Assembly: GCF_023155855.1 (NCBI RefSeq)
Contig: NZ_JAKNUT010000005.1
Location: 1-64,000 of the forward strand
Direction: 5' to 3'
Length of the DNA: 64,000 bases
From: Microbacterium aoyamense
Lineage (GTDB): Bacteria; Actinomycetota; Actinomycetes; Actinomycetales; Microbacteriaceae
Position numbers and translations under genes: made by a program. This document shows positions 42,083 through 51,000 of this stretch, in pieces (the first letter of the stretch is position 1; each line of letters starts with the position of its first letter). Below the pieces are notes generated by a model, which was given only the letters and a program-made list of their open reading frames with translations, made no database searches and had not been told where the DNA came from.

Positions 42083-42877
42083 TCAGGCGGGGTCGGCGCT
42101 CGGACGCACGGTGAGCGGGCCGCGCGCGAGCAGGTGCTGGGCCGACTGCGCGACCGGACGCATCGTGATCAGGTCGAGGTTGACGTGCCCGGGCGCGTTC
42201 AGCGCGTACGCGATCACGTCGGCGACGTCTTCGGCCACGAGCGGATTCTCCACGCCCTCGTAGACCCGCTCGGCGGCGTTCTGGTCGCCCGCGAGGCGAT
42301 TGAGCGTGAACTCGGGCGTGTAGACCATGCCTGGAGCCACCTCGATGACGCGGATGGGCTCGCCGTTGAGCTCGAGCCGCAGCACGTGGGCGAGCATCGC
42401 CTCACCGGCCTTCGTGGCGTTGTATCCGGCGCCGCCGGGATACGGCGACTCGGCCGCCGTCGAGGTGACGAAGAGCGTGTCGGCGTGGCCGGTGGATGCC
42501 GCGGCCTCCCGCAGCTGCGGAAGCAGCGCCGCGACGAGACGCTGCGCCGACAGGACGTTGACGTCGAACATCCACTGCCAGTCTTCGGCGCGACCGTCTT
42601 CGACGCGGTCGGTGCCGCGGGCGCCGCCGGCGACCTGCACCAGCGCGTGCACGGGGCCCGACGACGACAGCCAGTCAGCGAGGGCGTCGACATCCGTCTG
42701 GTTCGTGAGGTCCGCCGCGAACGCGACGGCACCCGTCTCGATCTCGAGCTGCTCGAGGCGATCCGCGCGTCGCGCGACGGCCACGACATCCCATCCCCGG
42801 GTTCGCAGCAGCCGCGCCGTCGCCTCACCGATACCCGAACTCGCTCCCGTGACCACCGCACGTCTCGTCGTCGCCAT
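42083..42877 (-). CDS. Short-chain dehydrogenase/reductase
   Basis: This 264-residue SDR has the classical pattern: VVTGASSGIGEATARLL as the nucleotide-binding loop, VQVAGGA for the N-A-G motif and YNATKAGEAML with the catalytic Tyr-x-x-x-Lys. Substrate unknown; it is typical of YdfG-like serine/3-hydroxyacid enzymes. The start codon lies 127 bases from the metY start on the opposite strand. Confidence 0.9.
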   Translation of the reverse strand: MATTRRAVVTGASSGIGEATARLLRTRGWDVVAVARRADRLEQLEIETGAVAFAADLTNQTDVDALADWLSSSGPVHALVQVAGGARGTDRVEDGRAEDWQWMFDVNVLSAQRLVAALLPQLREAAASTGHADTLFVTSTAAESPYPGGAGYNATKAGEAMLAHVLRLELNGEPIRVIEVAPGMVYTPEFTLNRLAGDQNAAERVYEGVENPLVAEDVADVIAYALNAPGHVNLDLITMRPVAQSAQHLLARGPLTVRPSADPA

Positions 42878-42899
42878 GTCTCCACGCTACCGCCGGCAG

Positions 42900-42951
42900 G
42901 TTACGTAACATTTCCCTTCCGTTGTTGACAGGCACGCGGCATCCTTACTCT
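42900..42951 (+). promoter_or_regulatory. Candidate metY promoter with palindrome
   Basis: GTTACGTAAC at 42900-42909 is a perfect palindrome, and TTGACA at 42925-42930 is a consensus -35 box followed 15 bases later by TACTCT. The region lies between divergent genes. The spacing is short for sigma-A, so this is a tentative call. Confidence 0.4.
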
Positions 42952-43004
42952 CGCTTCAGGCCCCGACGACCGCCGCCGGCCATCAGATCCATCAGGAGCA
43001 ACTC

Positions 43005-44327
43005 ATGTCCGCACCCGAGAACTGGCGCTTCGAGACCAAGCAGATCCACTCCGGCGCCGCGCCCGACCCCGTCACCAAGGCGCGCGCCACGCCGATCTAC
43101 CAGACCACGTCGTACGTGTTCGACAACGCCGACCACGCCGCGAATCTCTTCGCCCTGGCCGAGTTCGGCAACATCTACACGCGCATCCAGAACCCGACGC
43201 AGGGCGTCGTCGAGGAGCGTCTGGCGGCGCTCGAAGGTGGCACCGGCGCCCTCCTCGTCGCGAGCGGCCAGGCTGCCGAGACCTTCGCAGTGCTCAACAT
43301 CGCCGAGGCGGGCGACCACATCGTCTCGTCGTCGTCGATCTACGGCGGCACGTACAACCTGTTCAAGTACACGCTCGCCAAGCTCGGCATCGAGACGACG
43401 TTCGTCGAGAACCAGGACGACGCCGAGGAGTGGGCCGCAGCCATCCGCCCCAACACGAAGCTCTTCTTCGCCGAGACGATCGGCAACCCGAAGATCAACA
43501 TCCTCGACATCCGCAAGGTCGCCGACGTCGCGCACGACAACGGCATCCCGCTCATCGTCGACAACACGATCGCGACGCCGTACCTCATCAAGCCGTTCGA
43601 GCACGGCGCCGACATCGTCATCCATTCTGCGACGAAGTTCCTCGGCGGCCACGGCACCGTCATCGGCGGCGTCATCGTCGACGGCGGCACGTTCGAGTGG
43701 TCGAAGAACGTCGACAAGTTCCCGGGCCTGACGGTTCCCGACCCGAGCTACCACGGCGCCTCCTACACCGCTGCCGTCGGCGACGGACTCGCGTACATCA
43801 TCAAGGCTCGCGTGCAGCTGCTGCGCGACCTGGGCGCGGCCATCTCGCCGCAGAGCGCGTGGCTGCTCATCCAGGGCATCGAGACGCTGTCGCTGCGCAT
43901 CGAGCGGCACGTGCAGAACGCGCAGGAGATCGCCGAGTGGCTCGAGAACCTCGACGACGTCGCTTCGGTCAACTACTCGGGTCTGCCGACCTCGCCCTGG
44001 TACGCCGCCGCGAACCAGTACGCCCCGAAGGGCGTCGGTGCCGTGCTGTCGTTCGAGCTCAAGGGCGGCGTCGAGGCGGGTCGCGAGTTCGTCAACTCGC
44101 TGACGCTCTTCAGCCACCTCGCGAACATCGGCGACGTGCGTTCGCTCGTCATCCACCCCGCGTCGACGACGCACTCGCAGCTCACTCCCGAGCAGCAGCT
44201 CACGACCGGCGTCACGCCGGGTCTCGTGCGCCTGTCGGTCGGACTCGAGAACATCGACGACCTCAAGGCCGACCTCGAGCAGGCGCTCGCGGCCGCGCGC
44301 AAGGTCTCTGAGGCCGCCCGCGCCTGA
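43005..44327 (+). CDS. metY: O-acetylhomoserine sulfhydrylase (MetY)
   Basis: This 440-residue PLP enzyme makes homocysteine from O-acetylhomoserine and sulfide. PLP-lysine [30 protein letters not shown] and [16 protein letters not shown] are typical. It starts at ATG 43005 after CAGGAGCAAC. metX, which supplies O-acetylhomoserine, lies 2.5 kb downstream on the same strand, with three unrelated genes between. Confidence 0.95.
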   Translation: MSAPENWRFETKQIHSGAAPDPVTKARATPIYQTTSYVFDNADHAANLFALAEFGNIYTRIQNPTQGVVEERLAALEGGTGALLVASGQAAETFAVLNIAEAGDHIVSSSSIYGGTYNLFKYTLAKLGIETTFVENQDDAEEWAAAIRPNTKLFFAETIGNPKINILDIRKVADVAHDNGIPLIVDNTIATPYLIKPFEHGADIVIHSATKFLGGHGTVIGGVIVDGGTFEWSKNVDKFPGLTVPDPSYHGASYTAAVGDGLAYIIKARVQLLRDLGAAISPQSAWLLIQGIETLSLRIERHVQNAQEIAEWLENLDDVASVNYSGLPTSPWYAAANQYAPKGVGAVLSFELKGGVEAGREFVNSLTLFSHLANIGDVRSLVIHPASTTHSQLTPEQQLTTGVTPGLVRLSVGLENIDDLKADLEQALAAARKVSEAARA

Positions 44328-44348
44328 TCCCACGTGCAGGGGGATCGG

Positions 44349-44384
44349 ATGCCCCGCCACCGCGCTCGCGCGGGGGCGGGGCAT
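44349..44384. terminator. Terminator after metY
   Basis: ATGCCCCGCC (44349-44358) pairs perfectly with GGCGGGGCAT (44375-44384). It serves convergent genes on both strands. Confidence 0.8.
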
Positions 44385-44390
44385 TCTGCA

Positions 44391-44609
44391 TCAGGCCTCG
44401 AGGTCGTCCTCGAGTTCGGCCTCGGTCAGCGCGTCACCCGGAACCGGCGTATGGAACAGCGACGGCGCCTCGTGGTCGACCGGGATCGGGCCCTGATCGG
44501 GATCGACCTCGCCGAAGAGCACGTCGACGTCGCCGTCGATGTCGCGCTCGGTGTCGGGGGCTTGCGGCTTGGCTTCATGAGCGGGCATGAACGGTTCTGC
44601 GGTCGACAT
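44391..44609 (-). CDS. Small acidic hypothetical protein
   Basis: This 72-residue acidic protein of unknown function is rich in Asp and Glu (DIDGDVDVLFGEVDPDQ) and ends ALTEAELEDDLEA. The start ATG 44609 is chosen because the frame upstream is a shadow of the neighbour. It lies between the metY terminator and the next gene; expression is unproven. Confidence 0.5.
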   Translation of the reverse strand: MSTAEPFMPAHEAKPQAPDTERDIDGDVDVLFGEVDPDQGPIPVDHEAPSLFHTPVPGDALTEAELEDDLEA

Positions 44610-44659
44610 GGCCGCATGATCCCACACGCGCGCGACCGGACGGTGAACGACGGCTCGCG

Positions 44660-45610
44660 TCAGGCTCCGGACGCTTCCGCCCAGCGCAGCACGCGGAGCG
44701 CACGGAGGGTGACCCACCGGCTCGGGAAGCCCTCGCCCTCGCGCTCGAACGAGAAGAGCGTCGGCCCCTCGTGCGTCAGCTCGAGCGGCCAGAGCCCCAT
44801 CGGCAGACGCTTCGACCGCAGCAGCGCGAGCGGGGGCGCGAAGCGCGGATCGTCGGCCGATCGGGTCTGACGGAAGTAGTCGAGCGCTCGCGGCACGTCG
44901 TAGTACCAGCGCGGCGGGTACGAGGCCATCGCGAACCGCGGGTCGATGAGGGTCCCGTCGGACTTGCGGTTCATGAGCGAACGCTCGAGCAGATACTCCT
45001 CGGCCGCGAGCCGGGCTGCGCGCGAGGCATCCGTCCCGCCGGTCGCCTGCTCCCACGCCCACAGCCCCTCCAGTACGCAGATGGTCGAGTGGAACGACGA
45101 GCGGCTCGTGCCGTCCTCGTCCCAGCAGTTCCAGCCGCCGTCGGCGAGGCGGCCGCCGAGGATCGTGTCGACGATCGGCGTGACCTGTTGCCCGAAGTAC
45201 GCCCCGACGGCGAGCGCGATCCCGTTGATGCACGGTTCGACCTCACCGTCGAAGAAGCGCTGGCCGTCGTGATCCCAGCGCACGTTCTCGCGCACGAGTT
45301 CGATCGCGCGCATGACCGCGGGGTCGGCCGGATCGACGCCGAAGTCGCGCAGCTGCTGCAGCGAGAAGTGCGTCGCCGTCCACGCATCGAAGAACGGGCG
45401 ATCCTCATCCACCCAGCCGGGGCGATACGTGCCGCCGTCCCAGCGCCCGTCCGCCGCCTGTTCGCCGAGGAGCCGCGCACCCCATCCCTCGTGCGCCACT
45501 CGCGCGCGTTCGGCCGCGACCTCGGCTGCCGAGGCATCCGTCAGGTCGCGGAGCACCTGCCAGCGGATCGAGGGGTCACCTTCGAGCAGGTAGTCGACGA
45601 CGTCATCCAT
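44660..45610 (-). CDS. Terpene-cyclase-like (alpha/alpha-toroid) protein of unknown function
   Basis: This 316-residue protein resembles squalene/prenyltransferase-type alpha-barrel proteins: GEQAADGRWDGGTYRPGWVD and ILGGRLADGGWNCW are QW-like repeats. No DxDD catalytic motif of cyclases is seen. The best start is ATG 45610 (MDDVVDYLL); ATG 45619 adds MRG. It is divergent from a DUF2332 gene across a region with four short repeats. Confidence 0.75.
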   Translation of the reverse strand: MDDVVDYLLEGDPSIRWQVLRDLTDASAAEVAAERARVAHEGWGARLLGEQAADGRWDGGTYRPGWVDEDRPFFDAWTATHFSLQQLRDFGVDPADPAVMRAIELVRENVRWDHDGQRFFDGEVEPCINGIALAVGAYFGQQVTPIVDTILGGRLADGGWNCWDEDGTSRSSFHSTICVLEGLWAWEQATGGTDASRAARLAAEEYLLERSLMNRKSDGTLIDPRFAMASYPPRWYYDVPRALDYFRQTRSADDPRFAPPLALLRSKRLPMGLWPLELTHEGPTLFSFEREGEGFPSRWVTLRALRVLRWAEASGA

Positions 45611-45661
45611 GCCACGCATGCTAGACCGCCCCGGGGACACAGCCCCGCCCGCCCCGCCCCG

Positions 45662-45739
45662 CGAACCCACACGATTCCGGTGAACCCACAGACTCCGCTC
45701 GACAAAGCCGTGTGGGTTCGACGGGAGCATGTGGGTTCG
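45662..45739. repeat. Four copies of a 10-base motif as inverted pairs
   Basis: GAACCCACA occurs at 45663-45671 and 45682-45690, and its complement TGTGGGTTC at 45711-45719 and 45730-45738. The 19-base offset is the same in each pair. The array spans the gap between two divergent genes. Confidence 0.7.
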
Positions 45740-45766
45740 GCGACGCCAGAGGCATATCGTGAGCGG

Positions 45767-46762
45767 ATGGATGCCGCGACCCTCGACCGCGTGCGCGCGT
45801 ACTACGACGACTTCGGCCGCCGCTGGGCGAGCGGCACATCGCCGCTGTACGAGGAATGGGCGCTCGGGATCGCGGCGGACGACGACCTGATCACGCGCAT
45901 CGCGGGGCTCGACCAGCGGCTCCGGCAGGCGAACCTGCTCTTCGCTTCGGCGCGTTGGCTCGGCTGCCCTCTCGTGCCCTTCCCGGAGTGGTCGACCTGG
46001 CTGCGCGCGCATTGGGACGACGTCGTCGCCGTGGCCGGTTCACGATCGACGCAGACCAACGAGCCCAATCGATGCGCGACGCTCCTGCCGGTGCTGAGCC
46101 GCATCGCCGGTCCCGTCGCCCTCCTCGAGGTGGGCGCGTCGGCCGGGCTGTGCCTGTTCCCGGACCGCTACAGCACGCTGTACGAGACACCCTCGGGGAG
46201 CACCCGGCTCGACCCCGTGACCGGTCCGACGGAGTTCGCCCTCGCGTGCCGCATCGACGAAGACCCGCCGACCCGGATGCCCGACGTCGTCTGGCGGCGA
46301 GGCATCGACCTGAATCCGCTCGATCCCACCGATCAGGATGCGATCGACTGGCTCGCGACCCTGGTGTGGCCCGGGCCGGATCACGACGCCCGCGCCGAGC
46401 GCCTGCGCGGCGCGGCCGCGGTGGCGGCGGCGGATCCGCCCCGGATCGTGCGCGGAGACCTTCTCGACCTCGTCGCCGAGGTCGCGGCATCCGCGCCCGC
46501 CGACGCGACCCTCGTCGTCTTCCACAGCGCCGTCCTGCTCTACCTCGACGCCGCGCAGCGCCGCCGCTTCGCCGACCTCGTCAGCACGATCCCGTGCGTC
46601 TGGCTCTCGAACGAATCGACGGGCACGCTCCCCGAGTTCGACGCGCAGGTGCCGGATGACCTCGACACCTCGCATCGGTTCGTCCAGACCGTCGACGGCC
46701 GTGCCGTCGCGCTCGTCGGCGGGCACGGTGCGGTCTACGAGACGCTCCCCTTCCGGTCGTAA
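45767..46762 (+). CDS. DUF2332 family protein
   Basis: This 331-residue protein matches DUF2332: WASGTSPLYEEWALGIAADD, LLEVGASAGLCLFPDRYSTL (a SAM-methyltransferase-like glycine loop) and VWLSNESTGTLP near the C-terminus. The glycine-rich motif suggests a Rossmann-type methyltransferase, but no substrate is known. The start is ATG 45767. It precedes metX by 40 bases and may be co-transcribed. Confidence 0.82.
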   Translation: MDAATLDRVRAYYDDFGRRWASGTSPLYEEWALGIAADDDLITRIAGLDQRLRQANLLFASARWLGCPLVPFPEWSTWLRAHWDDVVAVAGSRSTQTNEPNRCATLLPVLSRIAGPVALLEVGASAGLCLFPDRYSTLYETPSGSTRLDPVTGPTEFALACRIDEDPPTRMPDVVWRRGIDLNPLDPTDQDAIDWLATLVWPGPDHDARAERLRGAAAVAAADPPRIVRGDLLDLVAEVAASAPADATLVVFHSAVLLYLDAAQRRRFADLVSTIPCVWLSNESTGTLPEFDAQVPDDLDTSHRFVQTVDGRAVALVGGHGAVYETLPFRS

Positions 46763-46802
46763 CAGTCGCCGAGCCGCACGATCCATCCGGGAGGATGGAG
46801 GC

Positions 46803-48008
46803 ATGGACTGGCAGTCATCCGAAGACACCGTGCCCTCGGCACCGGTGACCGAGGCTGACGCCCGCCTGCTCCTGGGCCGTCCGCCCGCGACGGGCGCGTG
46901 GCGCGACGGCGATCCCGTCGGCGACCGCCGCTTCGCCGCCTTCGGTGCCTTCCGCACCGAGGGCGGTGCCGAGCTTCCCGGCTACCGCCTCGCGTACGAG
47001 ACGTGGGGCGAGCTCAACGCCGCGCGCGACAATGCCGTGCTCGTGCTGCACGCCCTGACCGGCGACAGCCACGTCCGCGGGACCGCGGGGCCGGGGCATC
47101 CGACCTCCGGCTGGTGGGACGACCTCGTCGGGCCCGGCGCTCCCATCGACACCGACCGGTGGTTCGTCGTGGCGCCGAACATGCTGGGCGGATGCCAGGG
47201 CTCGACCGGCCCGTCGAGCATCGCGCCCGACGGCTACGAGTGGGCGAGCCGCTTCCCGTACCTCACGATCCGCGATCAGGTCGCAGCCCAGGTCCGCCTC
47301 GCCGACGCACTCGGCATCGACGTGTGGGCGGGTGTCGTCGGCGGCTCGATGGGCGGCATGCACGCGCTCGAGTGGTCCATCGGCCTCCCCGACCGCGTCG
47401 CGCGGGTCGGCATCCTCTCCGCGCCGCCCGTCAACACGGCGGACCAGATCGCGCTGAACTCGGTGCAGCTCGAAGCGATCACCATCGACCCGCGCTTCCA
47501 GGGCGGCGAGTACTACGACGCCGCGGACGGCGACGGACCGACGCGCGGCCTCGCGCTCGCGCGCCGGATGGCGCTGCTCAACTACCGCTCCCCCACCGAG
47601 CTCAATCAGCGGTTCCAGCGGTCGTGGCAGTCGGGCGTGAGCCCCCTCGGCCACGGCGGACGCTTCGCCGTCGAGTCGTACCTCGACTTCCACGGCAACC
47701 GATTCACGCGCCGCTTCGACGCGAACAGCTACCTGATCCTCGTCGAGGCGATGAACTCGCACGACATCGGGCGTGATCGGGGCGGAGTGGATGACGCGCT
47801 CGCGCGCATCACCGCGACCGCCCTGGTGCTGGGCATCGACAGCGACCGGCTCTTCCCGATCGACGGGCAGCACCTGATCGCCCGCGGCATCCGCGACTCG
47901 ATCAGCGACGACGGCGCCGTCGTGCTCACGAGCGACTTCGGCCACGACGGCTTCCTCATCGAGACGCCTCTCGTGGGTACCCACGTGCGGCGACTGCTCG
48001 AGGGCTGA
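46803..48008 (+). CDS. metX: Homoserine O-acetyltransferase (MetX)
   Basis: This 401-residue alpha/beta-hydrolase makes O-acetylhomoserine for metY. VLVLHALTGDSHV is the oxyanion loop, GGSMGGMHALEW holds the nucleophile Ser, and the C-terminus carries Asp in LGIDSDRLFPIDGQ and His in SDFGHDGFLIE. ATG 46803 follows GGAGGATGGAGGC. Confidence 0.94.
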   Translation: MDWQSSEDTVPSAPVTEADARLLLGRPPATGAWRDGDPVGDRRFAAFGAFRTEGGAELPGYRLAYETWGELNAARDNAVLVLHALTGDSHVRGTAGPGHPTSGWWDDLVGPGAPIDTDRWFVVAPNMLGGCQGSTGPSSIAPDGYEWASRFPYLTIRDQVAAQVRLADALGIDVWAGVVGGSMGGMHALEWSIGLPDRVARVGILSAPPVNTADQIALNSVQLEAITIDPRFQGGEYYDAADGDGPTRGLALARRMALLNYRSPTELNQRFQRSWQSGVSPLGHGGRFAVESYLDFHGNRFTRRFDANSYLILVEAMNSHDIGRDRGGVDDALARITATALVLGIDSDRLFPIDGQHLIARGIRDSISDDGAVVLTSDFGHDGFLIETPLVGTHVRRLLEG

Positions 48009-48011
48009 CCG

Positions 48012-51000
48012 TCAGGCTCGGCGGCGCCGCAGCACGAGGAACGCCCCGAGCGCCGTGAGACCGAGCGCCACGAGGATCGCGATGCCCTGGAACGGCGCGC
48101 CCGTCGGGGGCAGCTCACCGCCCGGGAGCGAGGCGGAGCCGCCGCCTTCCCCCTCGACGGGCGGATCGACGGGCGGGTCGACGGGCGGCTCGGGCGGGGT
48201 GAGGGCGAACTCGACGACGTCGAAGTTGTCGGCGCTCACGGCGTCCTGCGCCGCCGACCCGACGAGGGCGCCGTTCGAGAACGACGTGATCGAGGGATCC
48301 GTCGAGACGGTGAGCAGGATGCGGGTCGTCGCGCCGACGGCGAGCGCTCCCCCTTCGCAGGTGACGACCTCGATGCCCTCGGGGTTCGTCATCTGGCACG
48401 CGGCACCCTGACCCGAAAGGAAGCGCATGCCCTCGGGCAGCGAGTCGCTCACCACGACGCTGGGCGCGTTCTGCGGCCCCTTGTTGGTCACATCGAGCGC
48501 GAAGACGACGGCGCTGCCTGCGACCGGATCCGGTGTGACGACGGACTTGTCGATGGCGATGTCGGCGATGACGAAGGCGTCGAACGTCGCCGACGCCGAG
48601 TTCGATGCGGGATCGGAATCGGACGTGGACGAGGCGGCCGAGACGGTGTTGACGACCGGGCCGGGCTCGATGTCTTCGGGCAGGTCGACGCGGATCGTCG
48701 CCGAGACGGCGGCTCCCGGTGCGAGCGTCGACGCCGTGCACGTGACCTCGCCTCCCGCGAAGTCGCAGGTCACGCCGTCGCCCGCGACGACGTCCACGAA
48801 GTCGAGTGCGGCGGGCAGGGCATCCGTCATCACGACGTCCGACGCCGTCGATGGGCCCTGATTCGTCACGCCGATCGTGTAGGTCGCGCGTCCGCCCGCG
48901 GCATAGTTCGCGGCATCCGCCGTCTTCGTCACGACGAGGTCCGCGGACTGCACGATGCTCACCGTCACTTCGCTGCGGTTGTCGTCGATGTTCGGCTCGC
49001 CCGTGACGGCCGAGGCGACGGCACCGAGGTTGACGACGTCCATGGCCGCCTGGTCGGGTGGGATGCGTCCCGCGACGCGCACCGTGCGGGTCTCTCCCGC
49101 GGGGAGCGTGCCGATCGCGCACGAGACGTAGGTCGCCGCAGGATCCACGATCTCCGTGCACGTGGGGTCGGAGGCCGCGGGGTCGAACACGATCTGCGAC
49201 GGGAACAGGTCGCCCACCTCGGTCTGCACGGCGTCCGACGGCCCTGCGTTCGTCACGACGAGGCTGAAGCCCGCGAGTCCGCCGGCGGCGAACTGCGGCG
49301 CGTCGGCGACCTTGGTGATCGACAGATCGGCGACCGCCACGACGTCCTGCGTGACGCTGCCGGTGACGGTGGCCGAGATCGGCGACGACACGCTCGCCGT
49401 GTTGGTGACGGTCGGCGTGCCGGCGAGGCTCGCAGCGGCCGTGCCCGACACCGTGATGAGCACCGGCGGCGGTGCGGGCAGCCGGCCGGGCCCCAGCACC
49501 GTGCCCAGTTCGCACGTGACGGTGCGCGGGGGCGTGATCGTGCACGTGCCCTGCGTGCTGGTGGCCGCGATCGGAGTGAGACCTTCGGGCAGCTCGTCGA
49601 CGACGACGACGTCGGGGGCATCGGACGCGCCTTCGCGGGTGACGTCGACGACGTTCTCGACGTCGATCTGATAGCTGAAGGCCGTGCCGGGGATGATGTC
49701 GGACGCCCCGTCGCCGTTGATGTCGTCCCCACCGAGGACGCTCTTGTCGATCGTGAAGGTCGCGACGGGATCGGTGATCGTGACGGGTGCCTGTGAGGTG
49801 TTGTCGGCGGGATTCGCGTCGGCCGTGCCCGACGAGAGGTTGGCGGCGTTCACGTACGTGCCGGGCGTCGCGTTCGAGAGCGAGAGGCCGTCGACCTGCA
49901 CGCGCCAGCTCGCGGCGCCGGGCGCGAACACCGGCACGTCGCCGATCGGACACTGCAGGTCGCCGCCGCTCCACGAGCATTGCGCCGTGATGTCGACGGG
50001 ATCGACGCCGGGCTTCACGAGCAGGATGCGATTGACGTGGAAGTCGGTCATCGTCGAAGAGTCGACCAGGAGGACGTCGCGGGCGATCGACGGACCGGCG
50101 TTGCGGATGTCGATCCCGTAGCCGATGTTGGTCCCTGGCGGCGCCGACGAGGGCGTCGTGAAGCCGAAGTCGGGCAGATCGAGCGAGTACGAGGACTTGA
50201 CGACGTTGAGGTCGGCGATGGTGGTCACGGGATTGGTCACCGAGACGAGGTTGTTCGACGAGACCGGGTCGACCCGATCAGGATCGGTCAGGGTGATCTC
50301 AGCGGTGTTCGTGAGCAGGGTGCCCTCGGGGAGCGCCGCGTCGACGATCACCGTGACGGGGAAGACCGCCGCGAACTGGTTCGGCACGGTCGGCAGGTCA
50401 CAGACGATCAGATCCGGCGGCGTGAACGTGCACTCGGGCACCGACGAGACGAACGTGACGCCGGTGGGCAGAGTGTCGACGACGCGAGCGGACGAGGCAT
50501 CCGACGGCCCGAAGTTCAGCGCCGCGACGTAGTAGGTGACCGTCTCACCGGCGGTGAACGATCGAGGCGGCGTGCCGGGGGGCGGCGGTCCGCCCGTCGT
50601 GTCCCACTTGAGCACCGCGAGGTCCGAGATCGCGCGCGCCGTCACGGTCGCCGTCGCGGTGTTGTTGCCCGGTGCGGGGTCGGGAGTGCTGCTCGTGACG
50701 GTCGCGGTGTTGACGGCCCCCGCCTGCAGATCGAAGTCGGCGGGAACGTTCATGCGCACTGCGAAGGTCGCCGTCGCCTGCGGATCGAGGTCGGCGACGG
50801 CGCACGACAGAGCGCCCGTGCAGTTCACCCCCGGACCGGGATCGACTCCGAGGAGCGTGAGCCCGGCGGGAAGCGCGTCTGCCACGACCACATCACGCGC
50901 CGTCGACGGTCCGGTATTGGACACCGTGACGGTGAAGGTGACGTCCTCGCCCGCCGCGGGCTGCACGGGGTCTGCCGTCTTCGTGATCGAGACGTCCGCC

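Noticed and set aside
42900..43004. SAM riboswitch before metY
   Set aside because: No SAM-I, -II or -IV type conserved core is visible in the 100-base leader; only a palindrome and a promoter-like box.
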